Positions 49,338 through 63,759 are shown, counted from the first letter of the stretch. The stretch is 64,000 nucleotides of DNA from Taenia hydatigena (GCA_036345935.2 JADWOT020000002.1:19558342-19622341); one strand, 5' to 3'. Notes: generated by a model from the letters alone, not told the origin. A program made the numbers and translations.

Positions 49338-50309
49338 ATGACTTCTGGGATAAAAAATTTGCTGAACAATTTGGTTCCCAAATTGATTATGATGGCAGTG
49401 TCATCAACTCTTCCTTGTTTCAGTGACAGTCGCGGACGCGCTCCGGCTCCTTTCCTTGTCCACGACACGGCACTTTTAAAGGAGCAACTACCATTGTGCG
49501 AGCACGTGCCAGAGTGGATTACTGATGTCGTTGTCGCCGTGAGTGGCGTTCCGAGGGCCTTAGCACTATTTTCACTGCTCCCAATTTACGCTCTGCTGCT
49601 GCTGCTTTGATCAGAGTCAGAGTCACTACTGCACACATGGCAGTAGGAAATGACGGCGGCTGAGTGTTTCGCGAACTCCATATTAAAAGTGGGAGGGAAA
49701 CTTATTAAATACAGAAGTTGTCTATTCTCGATTCTTGGAGTCTGTCAGGCGTATTAGGGAATTGGTAGCTGTAGACCTCTCTGAAGCTACCTCCATCTCC
49801 AAGGAAATACGTATAGTGAGTGTGGGACTTGTGGAATTGGGAACAAGATCAAGCTTGTAGTTAGTAAGCACGATTGTTGGAGGAAGCCGTCCATGCTGGA
49901 CCTCTTTCAAAAGCATGGACCATCGGGCTTACTAGTCGCTGGAGCATTAAAACAATTTGTTGCATGAAAGTTAAAGGAAGGACTTGTAGCTTAGGAGCTT
50001 GTGTTGGACAAGTGCGCGCTTAACACTTTAGCTAATTATGGTAGTTAAAACATTTAGCTTTGATATCACATATGAGTTATACAAATCGTACTGCAAGTTC
50101 TCTATATTTACTTTTTTTGGTTTTTAAACCATTTAGGCGAACACACTGACTGTAAACGAGAGCCTACATTAGCAACACTTGAGGCGTATACAGAAGCTGG
50201 AGGTATGTGTTTCTGGAGCACTCTTGTGCCTCGTACAGTCCTGACGACCCATCACGGGATTCGTGTTCACCGGACGCATCTCACACATCCAAAAACAGTC
50301 ATCAAATGA
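49338..50309 (+). CDS. Candidate small gene with a 36-base intron
   Basis: An ATG at 49338 opens [20 protein letters not shown], stays open for 67 codons and meets a strong GTGAGT donor at 49539 in phase 0. Near the other end an exon 50137-50202, after 'aaaccatttag', reads [20 protein letters not shown] and splices over a 36-base GTATGT...ACAG intron (50203-50238) into 50239-50309, ending [20 protein letters not shown] and TGA. Open patches between (around 49710-49850) may hold further exons. Linking the first exon to the last two is inferred from strand and order only. No family recognised. Confidence 0.35.
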
Positions 50310-53160
50310 TCCCTCTATTTCTCGCGTACCGTTTCTGGTGTTGTCTGCAGCGGCAGTCCTTCTCTCGTTCAAACCCAAAGCCGTCTTCGTTGCCAATAGC
50401 AGATGTGGCTTTGTACGGACGTACCTGCTTATAGACAGAGGGGTGATGAAGACAGCTCTGTTTTGTCTCCTCTAGTTTATTTGGGCTGTTGATCAGAGTG
50501 GTTGCTCTCCTGTTTTATAAAAATCCTTTAATATTACATTTTGTGGTTTTTTTGACGGGTGGGTTACTACATGGAAGAGTTTAATATCATTCCCTTATCT
50601 CATTCTTACGTGCAGTTTTCACCTTGCAAAGAAATTGAGTCTGTTTTTAACATTTAAACGTATTTTAACGTTTGTCGCATTAAGACGAGCAAAGCGGTTA
50701 CCCAAGCAGAAAGTGTTATGTGCAGAAGTACATGGAATTTCACGCAAGTATGCTCGCAACAAAGCTTTTATTTTTAAAGCAACCAACAAAAGAATTGAAG
50801 CAACAAAGTGATAGTTAGACCGAGGTAGCTAAAGTGAAGTTCGCCTCATTCGGTTCCTACTAAATAGTTTGAAACTGATTCAATGCGCAACATATGGGAA
50901 AGAGAAATGTTGCCATGAGAAAGCTGAAAAGCTAGCATAAAGGGCTGTAGCACTTACGCTATTTCCATCCTTCTTAATTTCATTAGAGATAAAGAATGAA
51001 ATTGTAATGCCTTACCAATAGGAAGAAAATTCAAGCTTTGAATGACTCTAAATTGCAGCACAGGATGATAAAATATTGCGTGAGTGCATTGAAGGCGTAG
51101 GCATCATTGTGTTAGAAGGATTAGTGCTGCTTGGGGTGGATGTTGTTTACGTGGATCAGTTTGTGCCTTGGCCTGATATTAAGATAAGATAAGCTAGCAC
51201 TTTTGCCTCAATAATATGAGGAAGGTGGAAACGGGACGTTTACTGAACTCTGCGGTTATATGTGTTACATCCCATTAGCAACTCGAGAAATCGCATTGCT
51301 TTGCATCCCATAATTCCTTAAATAATCATCTGTTTTAATTTTCCTACTTTCCTTTTCACGGACACGATGGCTTCCATTCCAGTACTTGCCGAATAGCTCT
51401 GGTGGTAGAATTGATGCACTCCTTCCTCTTCCAATCCATGTGATTGAAGTGACCTCATTGCTGTTTCATTCAAGCAAATGATAATTCATACTTACAAGAC
51501 AAACTTTGCAAAGCGGCATAACTCAAGGAATTGAAACATGATTGCGTAAGAAGCGATTTTGCCTGATAGTAGGAAGGAGAGTGACGGGAGTGGCATTCAA
51601 CCACTGACGTGAACAATGACCGGAATTCGAGGCCATCAAAACTGCTTATATGGCAGGACAGTGTTTAGGGCTCTTTGCCAGTCTCATCATTGCAATCGAA
51701 TGACTAGTAGCGCTGCATATAACGAATCTTCTGCTCAAATTATGGCCAATTCTAATGGATGATTGAATAGGATGGAGTCATTCGTCTCATACACAGTGGA
51801 TTGATGCTTGTTAAGAAGTGATATCAAATTAAAACTCTGTCTAAAAGCTCACCAGTATGAGATAAAAAGGCAAGAAGAATTTTGCAGTTCGAGTGTTATT
51901 CGAAGCTAGGAATTGGTCTGTTTAATTAGAAGCGCTTTTGCTGCTACTTAACTCTGTTACTCACCTGAGTTAGTAGCATTAGCTACACATCAACTCGATA
52001 AGGTCAATCGACAAAATTGGAAACGAGGTTTGCATTTACTTCTGAAAGTTAAAGCACGCTAGTCTTAAGAAAGGGTAAGTTACGGTTGAAAAAATGCATC
52101 ATTTGTGACGGCATTGCATTAAATTCATTGAGCATGGGCACAAATAATTTATTCAAATGGACGCAATACATCCGATTGACGTGGAAAATTTCTCAGATTA
52201 TAGCCCATGAATTAGCGAACTTGGTAGCTGCAGCTTTTAAATCCCATCGTGTGGTAAGATTGTTGTGGAAGTATTAATCACGCCAACTCCAATGAACTGG
52301 CCAAATAAATGTCGTCAGCCTTCTAAGCCTCCTATGTATTCACCAAACCACTGATTGAGAGAATGAGTACTTTGGTACACTTGACATCACAAGTGAGGGG
52401 TAAGTGGCATGAGATTAGAAACCGAATGGGCAGAATACGCACCAAACACTGAAGCAGAAAGTAGGGGAAGGATGATTCAAGGACTAGAGGTGGATGGATT
52501 CTGCAAAACTCAAGTAACTCCACCACATACTTGCATTTGGATTTAGCTGATCCGTTTTTTAAAGAGAGGAAAATCACAAAGGAAGAAAGTAAGGCAATGA
52601 TTTGAACGTTGGTACAATCAACTGCATTGGATGAGAAACAAAACCGAGTAAAGACGAAGCAAATTTTGTACTCTCTAGAACAGAAACAAATGGCATGTTA
52701 GGCATCAGAGAAATTCTTTCCCCTTTTGAATTAAAGGGAGGATCGGTCTAGCAACTATCGTCTGTATAGTAGTCGCGAGCTAATTCGGTTGTCGGTCTAA
52801 TGATTTGCTCTCCCTTAAGTAGCAATAAAGCAAATCAAAGCCACCTTCCATTGTCAAGATAACAATCCGTATTCTATCCCACTTCACTTGCGACTTGAGC
52901 AGCTCACTTAATTAGCAAAACGATGGATTCACTTACAACAGACTGGGCAGCATTTCTTCTAGAGAGGGTTTCGCATCCACCGTAAGAGTCGAAATAACCA
53001 ATCACGCTGCTCAGCCAACCAAAACCCACTTGAATCTTTCCATTGCCCATTGCCCTTTCACTTTTTCTCTAATTAATGCACGACAAGTAAAACTTGTTTC
53101 TTCTGATGCTAGCTAGCTTTGTCGTCATTAACATCCACATTACTCACGTGGAGTACATCC
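50310..53160. other. Non-coding, nothing recognised
   Basis: Stop-rich, A/T-rich sequence on both strands with no exon, motif or repeat that I can support. Confidence 0.45.
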
Positions 53161-53162
53161 AC

Positions 53163-53336
53163 TCAGTAAACGGGATTGGTGAGTCTGCCAAATACAAGTC
53201 CATCATTGCCAATGGCAGGGACGCGAAGAATTCCATTGGATGACAGCTCATTTACGTTGTCCACAAAGGGCTGTTCCACGAGATCGAACTCGTCATTTGA
53301 GTGATTTATAGCATGAGCACATTTGACGTCCGCAAA
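53163..53336 (-). CDS. Candidate terminal exon, unrecognised
   Basis: Minus strand, after the acceptor 'ataaaattag' the frame reads AINHSNDEFDLVEQPFVDNV and then NELSSNGILRVPAIGNDGLV, ending in TGA after 57 codons (174 bases, phase 0). The composition is strikingly protein-like, but the family is unknown to me and no upstream exon with a good donor was located. Confidence 0.3.
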   Translation of the reverse strand, partial: FADVKCAHAINHSNDEFDLVEQPFVDNVNELSSNGILRVPAIGNDGLVFGRLTNPVY

Positions 53337-55689
53337 CTAATTTTATCGAGGGACAACAAAATCGTTCTGTGTTAAGCATTTGGTGAAGACATGGATAATG
53401 TGCACTTTGGATCGGGAGGCAATGCCACGATCTGTACAGCTGCTACCCAAACTTCAATGCTTACCTCCAGATCTTTGATGAGGCAAATTCAAATTACAAT
53501 ATGACAATGAGCCCATCGTCCTTTTACAAATTTAGCATAATCGCCATTGTTTCGCTTGATAGGAGATTTAATATTTACTGCTATATAAAGGTGAGAGCAC
53601 TCCAAAAGAACGGCTCTATGGCATCTGGTACGTTTAAGAGGAATCTATAAAATTCAGATTTTTACGCAAAAAGCTTAACGGGACGAAATAACATGCTACA
53701 ACCATCCATTGAACCTTTGATAGTGAATATTGTGGATGGGCAATGCCTAAGAGAGACCATGTGGAAGTCGTGTAAAGCATTTCCAACTGACTTTAGTCTG
53801 CCCAATTTTATCCTCGTATTCGTCTCACACTGCGTCTTTGCCGCTATCGTAGCTAATGGGAGCCGTCGAGGAGACTAAAGACGAATGCCTGCGAGCTGCC
53901 TAAACCTCTGGATGAAAGGAAGAGTCCAACTTCGTGGGATAGGACAAGGCATGCAAAGGAGTGAACGTCAAAACAATGTAGAACCTGACGAAAGCAGAAT
54001 TGTTTTGACAATGAGCAGTTGTGTTGTGGTAGCAGGAACGCATGTCGAGAGCCTGATTCGTTGTCCAAGGTGGACCCAATCCTTTAGTGATTAAGTGTTA
54101 AAATGTGTTGAAAAAAACTAGCATTACATGAAACGATGCAAGTTGCATTGAGAATGAGTTTTGACATGAATACAGAGACCGTTTCTAAATAATGAGGTAA
54201 GTGTCGCACACAAAGGTATTAATGTTGCATAGAAATGCCGTAGTGAGTAAAAAATGTCCCTCCCTGTCTACAACGCCTAAACGATTTCGCGTCATTCCAA
54301 AAAAGCATTTGACTGAATCCTCTTATAAGATTGACTTTGCATCAAAAATAATCTGCAATTAATAATCCTTAAAGGATCATAGTGTCATCACACAACCCTA
54401 TGGTGTCAGTTAATCGCCAATAATTAACCCATTAGACAGATTTTCTGCATGTCTCGGACTCCACAAAATACACTGTGGCGTATATGGTCCTTTCTGTATT
54501 GTTTTGCCAACTCTGCGGCAGCAAACTTCAAATCCCGCAAATAAAGCACATGACAAAATGTTTAATTTTATTACAAATGAGCTGTCAAATATTTGATCCA
54601 AATCGGCGGCAAGCCATGAGGTGGTGGAGTAGAATTTATGCCTCCCCCTGGCAGGTGCTTAGTGTCTAACCAGTGAGGAAGTTGGAATATTTGTCAGTAA
54701 AGTAGAAGAACTCACCTCTGAAGGTGGCGAAGGTGAGGGCTGGTCCTGACAGCCTTAAGGCATGCAAATTTGTTTCGCATGGTTTACCAGCTGGGCTAAA
54801 ACACCGCATGGCGTTATTGTCAGATATTCTCGGCAAGTCGGTGCAAGAACCCTGCGCATTTTGCAGAGAGCTTTAGGGAACATACGGTTATCCAAGCACA
54901 CGTGCCACCCTTCCACGCTTTCTCTTCTACAACTTTATCATCTTCGTTGGATCACCTACTCAAGAAGTTCGGTCTTATATAGCCATTTTGCTACCCACAA
55001 GCTTTGATGGTGTACTGAATCACGATTACAAAGTTGTATCTGACGCTATTATATCAAAGAAACGAGTGTCATTATTTATCCCAAAACAAACTCGCATTGT
55101 AGACGGGATTGCTTGCTAGTCGAATGACAGTTAATGGACGCAATCAGGATTTGGCTTCCTTCTTGGTTGTACGGTGGCAAATTTTTAAGGCGAAACAAAG
55201 ATTTTCTCGTTTTTAAAGACAACGCAAAATTTAACGCCCAAATCATATTGATGATTGTGAAGGAGATTTACTACCTCGATTTCCTCCGCAAATATTGAGA
55301 CAACTATAAAACGAAGGGTTTTCTTAAATTTGAAAACCCCGTCCATTTGGTATCAACACTGCCATCGGTTCTTTGGAGGTACGAATAAGCCGTGCTCTGA
55401 ATGCGGGCCTCGTTAGCACATTGTTTAGGTTCATTGTGGTTATGCACAAACTTGTAGTGGTTAATTTTAGACTGCAAGGAAAGTACGATTCACCATTGAT
55501 AACGCCCTACATCAGCATACTCGAAGTACTGATGGACATTATGCTGAAGGTTGTAATGATTCACACACAGTGACCACAACTTTTCTACTTGTCTACGTCT
55601 AATCAAACGGTAACTCATGTAAGTTGCCGATAAAAGACACTTCATCTTTCTTTTTACTCCCTTAGTGTGCGCAGCCTCCTAGGGCTTGC

Positions 55690-55970
55690 TAATCGTGGCA
55701 TTTCGTTGAACCTCAATACTTACTCTTGAACGTGAGCGGATCAGCAGAGTCAGTTCATCATTCTATGGCCTAACTGGTCACGCAATCAAGCCGCAACACA
55801 ACGCTCTATTAACAAAAGAGCTTCGGTTATAGCAGAACTTGATAACCCACATTCGATGCTCTGATGGAACACCTTATGCCAGATTGCCTTCTGATAATTC
55901 TAATCAAGCACTCAGAGTAGTTTCGAGTTCCCCCCTCCAAGCATTATGTGTTCAAGTCGCAGCCACGTAT
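55690..55970. repeat. Dispersed repeat F, copy 2
   Basis: Direct match to 24990-25290, best around 55725-55800 and 55935-55970. No terminal structures seen. Confidence 0.55.
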
Positions 55971-58900
55971 TAGATCGAGCATCTTAAATTCATTTACGGA
56001 CGCAGAGATGCGTAATACCGAATGAACCACAGTCATTTTACAAATATTGACTTTTGTTGGGTGCGTTAGAATCACTCAGCGATGTTTAAATCCATTCGGA
56101 GGACGTGTGAGCTCGGATAAAACTAATGTAGGAACTGCAGTAGGTCTGCTGAGATTGCACAGAACAGACATTAATAGACCACCGCAGCGAATGAGTTCTT
56201 TACTTAATCAAGCAAGCAACTCAAGTAAATACACTGCAATGACACACCTTACTGCAGATTGGACACATCTTACTACCCCGTTTCTTGTCACTCTTTCTGT
56301 GGCATCTGATCCCTTGTGGGTAGATCGACTACTATTTGTTGTCATTACTTCGTTCTGCGTAGGCTACATAGATAATTCCACATCATAGATGCACTTGCAA
56401 GGTTTTTGTCTGTTTAGTTTTGTGGGAGAAGCAGGTGTAACACTGCGTCCGATAAACAAGATGATCGAAATTCCTAGCAGGCAAGTTGGTCAATAGTATT
56501 GCGGTAAAAGCCATCAACGGCAGTTTTGCCATAATTCCCTTAAATGTTACTGCACAAGTTATTCTTAAGCCTTTAAGACAGCATCACAGTGCCTCAGGCT
56601 CGGGAAAGTGTAACTTTTGACAGTCCTCTTCTAGCTGCGCAAAGTGAAATTATTGAAAATTTTCAAACCTATTCACGACTGAAATACTTTTACTGGATCT
56701 GCAATGTATTAACATTCAAATGCTAGCATAAGCAAGCTTATCACAAATCGAGTTGGAGCACGAGAATCTTTACAGTCGTGGACTTTGTAATTTCCCATTG
56801 TACCATGTTGACGTACCTCAATTCTGAACTTACCTGCTGAGACTTACAAACTAACAGGATGGCTCCGAAACGGCACTTTCCATCACGTTGATATTTTGCA
56901 AAGATAACCACTTGTACTTAAGCAACGTTTTATTAGACCCATTTTAATGTCATCCCATTGCCTTCTATGCACAGGTGCATGCATAAGAGATTAGTGGGTT
57001 TTGTACACATTCGAAGTTGAAACTGTACACCCTTGACAACTTATATTTACTTCGCTCCGCCTTATGCTCCGCGTCAGGCAACTGCGGTCTACCTTGGAAT
57101 GTGTTAGTCGTTAGAGGTGAGGAAGCAGAAGTTGTGCTCAAATACTTCCAAACACTGATGCCGGGCATTCTCAGAAAGGTTTTAACAGTTTCGTGGCAGT
57201 CCTCGTATAACCCTCCATAGCACACGCATCTGATATTATTTTTTATCATTATATCCGTTCGAACGTACATTATTTACGCCATAAACCATATTGAATTACT
57301 GTAGACGTGCACTATCATCTAAACTTTCTATTTTACGCAACAAACTAGCCAATTTCTAGGTCTGAGATGACATTCCTTCGTGCATTATATTAAAACAACT
57401 AAATGACGGAATTTCCGATTCGCTCCGTTTGAATATTGGTTTAATGTAAATAGCAGCAAAGCATAGCCAGTGCTGATTGAAAACACTTTACTGCAACCGC
57501 TCTCACGCATTTAGGCTTTCATATAGACAAGACGAGTACTGCAGGGCATGACGATTACGTAGACACAGGCTGCGCAGCCTAGAAGTGCGATCACGAGACT
57601 CTCGTCCTCGTCGATGGACACTTAAGGTTGATTATGGAATGCGCTATGGAATCAAGGAGGCTACCACTCTACCCTCATAGTGTACGCACAGTCGGTGATG
57701 GCGGTCATCTGTTTGAATTGCTTATTACGAAACGCCAGTTCTCTGTCTGTGACCATCAAAATTGTCTAGAAAATTGGTACCCTCCATGTGGCGATTCCTG
57801 TAAATATCAGGTGAAGACAGCATGCATTGCATTGCTTTGATCGTTGTAAGTCTGCCAATGTTAATAATTGGACAAGCGCCCTTTCACTTCACACCCATCC
57901 TAAACACTTTAACGCGTGATTCGCGATTCTGGACAATCCGGTGGTGCAGAATACTATTATGTAGGCCAGAGAAATTAAGCCATTAAAACAGCTATAAAGT
58001 CAAAATTTAAATAGTACAGTGTTAAGCTTAACACTCTTCGTTAAGTAAATTCAAGGCGACCTGTTTGGCAACACTTGGTGAGGCTCCAGAGGTGAGGATG
58101 TTAAATAAAGGAACAGTCTTGTAATCGCGGCTTAAATTCTCGTAAAACGAGCAATATGGTGATGGGGAAATCTCTTTTCACCACAAAGCTGTAGTAAGCA
58201 AGCAAAGAGAAGGAAAGAAGGCCCCTGCAAGGAACAGGAAGTGTCCACTTAAGGTCGTTCAGCATGATCCAGCTGCCGTGGCGTATGCAGATGCCCTAGA
58301 AGCTTCTCATTCTCACGTCATTACGACAACAGCACTTTGGTTTACACATAATCACTTTCAACGTAGCAAGTGTGTAGTTAATATCGACTTCGGTAATAAC
58401 AAGACTATATCCTCAATCAGCGGTGACGCTTGCATAACTTACCTCAAAGATTTTCGTAGTGCTCTGCATATGTGTCATGACTATTTGGTGTTTGGAATTT
58501 TATTTATCATTTGGGTTTTGCGTTTCAGATTTTACCATGGCCTGCACTTCTACCCAACCACAACAAGTAGGGAGGACTTTAACAAAACCATATAACTCCG
58601 GTCAACGCAGAATGGACCTGACCTATTTTCGAAATTACCTTAGATATTTTTGTGATGTTTTGCTTTATTTTTTTTTAATTTTAAGTACCAAAAAACGTGT
58701 CTGGCTTAAATTTGCATTAGTAATCTTCAACCGTATGCATTTCGGTCACCATGCACCTGTCAAAACACGCCATTGCAAAAAAAAGCCGAAGACACAAATA
58801 GCTTGAGTGCGACAGTAAAAATCCAACACTGTCATACAACTTTGCCACAGTGCTGTTTGCACGCACTATGAGATTTAAATTTCGATGGGAGGGAGACACC

Positions 58901-59921
58901 AAAGTCGTAGCCTTGTAGCGCGAGGGCATTTGTGGGGTGGATAAAACGTCAAGTGGAGTCGGTGAAGTTAGGCAAGAGGGCAGCAAAGTAGAAGAAAATC
59001 TCCTGCATAAAAGCGATGTGGCACAGCCTAGCTGATTTGAGTCACCATATCATAACACAATATATTATTCCATGCAATGCCACACACTTACGTTCGCCTC
59101 TCTACGCCTCTCCATAGATCTCCCACCCCAGGTTGGCATAATGTCATCGGATTATTCTTCGCAGCAGCAGACATGTACTGTTAACAAGGCTAATTAAAGA
59201 AACTTTGCTTACTTACTGCATCATCATACTTAATTGCAACAATTTCAACTTAACCTAATTGCAGAGAAAATTCGCATGATGGAAGTTTCTTTCCTCGGCA
59301 TTTAAATGTCTACTCCATAGACACCCACATTCACTTTGTTTATAAAGTACTTCCACCAAGAAACGAGATTTGCGCTAGTGGTTATAAATAGCACCTACGA
59401 TAGGCTCTGCTTAAAACCTCAATGAAACGGACCTTAGTGTTTAAATAGGCATCCTACTTGCGCTCTTTTAAAACTGTAAACCATTTTCAATCATCATGCG
59501 CTTGCGCAATCACAATCTCATTTCGAATTCCTTTAGGCACCAAGCTAAAGTTGTGAATTCAAAATGCGGCTTTAAATATTAACAGTCAAAGTAGCTATCT
59601 CTAGTTAATTGCATGACGGTCATCGAAAGCCTTAGGCGGTATGAAGTGGAGGAAGAGAGAGTAAATTTTGGATATTCTGAGCCACCTCAGCACAGAAACA
59701 GAGTTACCAAACACCATTACATCGCATCTTCTGTGCTACGAGTGCAGATAAACTACCCTTTGCCAATCTGCGTAATGGAATCGGAGGAGTGGCGGAGTGC
59801 ACCCCAACGTTAAAGAAAACGTAAGGCTTCCTCAAATGCCTTTGAAGCAGAATTCAATAAATAATCTTACAATTTTGCTTCGCTAAAAATTGTAATGTTA
59901 GTCTTTATTTACACGTCTTCG

Positions 59922-59922
59922 N
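59922..59922. other. Ambiguous base (n)
   Basis: The only non-ACGT character noticed in the window. It lies in unannotated sequence and affects no feature. Confidence 0.95.
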
Positions 59923-62900
59923 GACTTGCAGTCCTTTGGTGGTCAATATTGGCATCCTTTGTGTGAGAAAATCACATTGGCCATTTGAACATTGCCACTT
60001 GTACTTGCGATCAATTGATGTTAAATTATTCGTTGACTAGCCGACCAGCAATTCAATGGGGTGGTCATTTGTCCGACAAACTGACTGCCAGGTGTGACTG
60101 TAGTTGGAGGTCTTTTCTCCACTTTCGGTTCTTAATTTCCAAGTGAATACAGATCCAAGTAGATGTGACACCTAATTGACTGAACTTGATAGTCATCTTT
60201 CCAACCGATGCCTAAGTGGCTTCCATGCATCTCTGCACTGAACAGCGAACTCCCCAATAGCCCTTTCACGTAGCATCAGCATAAGCAGTGAGACATGACA
60301 GGACCGGCTGACGAGGTCCAGATCGATCTCAAACAACACTTCGTCAGCATCAGCCAGTATAGTAGTGACTATTGCATCTTCTCTCATCGCAAAATATCAT
60401 TTAGGCAATAGGAATGCTGGACTCTTTGGGACGGAAAGCTAAATCTCCTAGCCATCGTAGCGAGATGTGGTTAGCGATTCGTATTTAGCCTCCTGGGTAA
60501 AAAGGTTGCACTTGCTTTGGTCAAGCAGGTGTTGGCATTCCTCCATGGGCAGCCAGGCATGTTCTTCGAGGCAGGCAGGGGAGGATGGCGAATTGTCAGT
60601 CTTGTAGTTCGTCTTGAGGCAAGGTTGGCCGTAGTAGCCCATGACGTAATGCTTGAAGTTGGTATAGGTGGGAACTACCTCTCCACAAGTTCACTAAATT
60701 TACTGGACCCAGGCAATTTCTTTGCAATAGATTCACGTCGTCTTCACTCAACGATCAACTAGCCAGCCATACGGCACTTCTGACAGTTCGGTGACTTAAC
60801 AATCATGCGTGCCTACCTGTCATTCACTCAGCTTATCGGGCAGATGCACTTAATGGATTGTGGTCCTTCATTCAATCCTGACCTCGAATTTATTCACTGC
60901 AATGTATCAGATTCCTCACTAAGCCTTTAGCCCTGACTTTTACGTCCTCGCAACAAGTGGAGTGAGAGTTAGTAGAAAGCACTCCTCAATTGTGATGTAG
61001 CAAAAGAGGAAGAGTGATGAGTGTTATGCTGGTTCAGAGAGTCCACCTCTCCCTCGCAGACAAAAGCCGACGGTTCTGCAACAAGACGCGTGTTTGCTGA
61101 ACGCTTCTCACTTAACAGTGAAGACTACTTGGTCAAGCGTATTTAAGTAGCACATAAGCCGACGCGCCAAAGTGACTGCATATCCGTCCTCAGTAATGAG
61201 TATTGCAACAGTTAGTCAGGTCGTTTAACTAAAAGGATGGGAGCGGGTGCTTGCGACTATGACCTTAGCAATCAGAGTTGCCAATAATGACCGAGTTGGC
61301 ATGAAGGGCGTTAGGATGCTGCTGTGGCTCGAAACGCATGACCTCATTATCCTAGTCTACTCAAATATCGCCCAATTCTCCCTTCATCTACTACACCAGC
61401 AAGTCAACAATTGTGGGTGTGCGAAATGCGCATTCGTTTGAAATAAAATGTCACTCATGCAAAGACAAAGTGTATCGAGGGGGAGAAAATAAAGGGTATG
61501 AGAAGAATGCAGGTATTAGGAACGCGATGTCGAACAGCTAACGGCCTTACTAACAATCGACGATGGCCTCTTTTAGGGCTGGTAGCCGGTGAGACATCCG
61601 TTAAGCTGTTTGTAGGCCGGAGAAATTTACTGTGTCGCGCCATTACGCTGGGTTGGACGGCCAGATCTATTACTGTAACACTAATGAGGATGGATATGCA
61701 GTCGTATCGCCGCGTCGACATATTCGCCTTATATAACCTTGGCTAAGGAGTCTTCGATGTTAACAGGAAGAATTCGGCGAACATGTTTCTTGCTGCGGAA
61801 CCGTCGTCATTCTCCTTCGAGAGAGAAAGGTACTCTCAAAACCAGCTCAACCCTTATCACTGCCTCCGTCAGCTTTAACTCTTCTTAAACTCAGCACCTG
61901 TGGTTGCAACTTTACGTTCTCTCCTTATTTTCTTGCATAGCTTTTATTCCCTTAGAATGAGTAGAGTGCGGACAGCCAGATAGCACACTCCATTAGTGAT
62001 ATGATGCTGATTTAGTGAGCAATTCCCTTCTTTGAAGGCTGACGGTGACAGTTCTGAAGCCAGAGGCGCGTTCGTAAAGCTCTTTCCGCCTAACATTGAG
62101 GTATGTTGACCTGACGGAGTGGCTTCATAATTGTCAACGATGGTGAATGTTGCGGTGGTCAGTCTGGCCGCTGAAATGAGCGGAGTTGCGCGTGCGTCTG
62201 TGTCTCTGCATCCTCGCAGCAGCACCAATCACGGAGACAGTGGCGGTGCAGCAACAGCACCAATCCTTTCCCAAAAGTGCTTAATTTTCATAATCTCATC
62301 TCATCAATTATGTCTCCAGTGATGGAGAATGACACCCACCTGCCCTTGCAACCATCTTGTGAACGTAACGTCTCATCGAGATACGCTCACTTCTCACATG
62401 AGTAATACCTATAGAGATGTCCCTCCAACCCAAGCGAGTTCTTATAGTCGTCGTGATCTTAGGGGTCCACCAAAGGCAAGAGCAACAGAAAAAAAACGAA
62501 TAAGCCGGAGTCTTCTTTACCTCCCTGCTTTCAGTAGAGTTTTTGAGCTTCCGTATGTTAAGAGTCCTGTTTGGTGTCCATTTCAACGCATTGCGCCAAC
62601 CACAAAGCTTGAAATGGAATTCTCCAAATAATGCATTGAAGGCACTATTTGCTCACCTTTAGTTGGTTTCTGCTCAGGTTGTGACAAGAGGGATCGCAAA
62701 GAGCGTGATCATTTTAACGCTTGTTTTCCCTCTTAACCTTTACACAATTGAAAGGAGTAGAGTAGGATCAAATCGTCCATAAAATTTCATATAATCCATT
62801 CACTCGCGTCCGGCACACTCGCACATTAATTGCAAATCCTCGTCTTCTCGTTGACGATAGGTGAGGCAGCCACATGGCCGCAAGGTTTATGTTTCGGTGA

Positions 62901-63507
62901 CTTGGTTATGAGGCTTTCGGATGGCGAGGCAGTCTACGCAGCCTTCTTCTATACGTACCTAATCTTTGCATTTGAAAACTGCTGCCCCAATGCAGTCTAC
63001 CTGGTGAGATGGTGATAACATAGGTGTAATTATCAATCAAAAGAAAATTAGATGCTGTTATTCCCTCTCTTTTTCGCTGCATGGTTGCTCGTGCTCTTAT
63101 ATGTTCTCCTTACCTCCCGTCCCCTTTCACTCTAGCAATGGTGGTGCGATCTATCAACTGCTAATTTTCATTGCCCATTTTGAGAAGCATCGAGTAAAGG
63201 GGAATGGGATAAGCGATGGTGCTTTAGGTGGGTAGGCGATAGGGAGTGAGGGTCGAGGTAGTTGCCTGTAAAGGTGTCCGGAATTAATCGAAAAAGTTAG
63301 GGGAGGAAACAGTAAGTGATACGTATAATCCACTAGAATTACCAATATGCACAACATTTGCCTCCTTAAGTTCATTTCACTTCTTAGCATCGAAATGTCG
63401 TATGCCTCTCTCACTAGCCAAATGCTCTCACATTCGAATGACATCTGTGACAAGCTAAACAAAGTTGGTTGCACAGCTGGTATATCGGCATAGGCAGAGA
63501 GGGGTAA

Positions 63508-63750
63508 TTACGTCAGGTTGAACTAGCAGTTTCTCAACCCACTCCAAAAACCTCTGAACGATTCTACAGCGTCGACTACTCTTCTCTGTGTAAGCAAGCG
63601 TTAAGGGAGTGTCTGCGCGATTCTACCCTGATTGTGTCATTCAGAGCAGTCGACCTCTCGGCAATCCGACTACTAACAGTCATTCCAACAATAGACTTAT
63701 CGGATGCTAAAGAGGGGAGCAAGGTTTCTTTATCATCGAAAGCCGAGTAG
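63508..63750 (+). CDS. Candidate terminal exon without ATG
   Basis: A plus-strand frame bounded by TAA at 63505 and ending in TAG at 63750. It lacks an ATG, so a start-codon search misses it. It includes SERFYSVDYSSLCKQALREC followed by LRDSTLIVSFRAVDLSAIRL. The pattern of short hydrophobic strands and charged turns looks like folded protein. Possible acceptors are 'aactagcag' at about 63530 or 'gtgtaag' at about 63595. Family unknown; the rest of the gene was not found. Confidence 0.3.
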   Translation, partial: LRQVELAVSQPTPKTSERFYSVDYSSLCKQALRECLRDSTLIVSFRAVDLSAIRLLTVIPTIDLSDAKEGSKVSLSSKAE

Positions 63751-63759
63751 GGAATGCGA

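Larger units (their letters stand above)
53350..63500. other. Gene-poor stretch with unassigned open frames
   Basis: No gene recognised. Frames worth remembering: plus 53693-53878, plus 56047-56388 (113 codons), both strands at 56965-57270, plus 58278-58806, minus 60193-60387 and 60448-60642 (hydrophilic, plausible composition but no GT-AG pair joining them), plus 62329-62631, and plus 62830-63015, where a hydrophobic patch precedes a GTGAGA donor. None carries a motif that would name it. Confidence 0.4.

Noticed and set aside
62830..63015. GPCR transmembrane 3-like patch
   Set aside because: Hydrophobic run before a GT donor, but no DRY-type motif and no further transmembrane exons.
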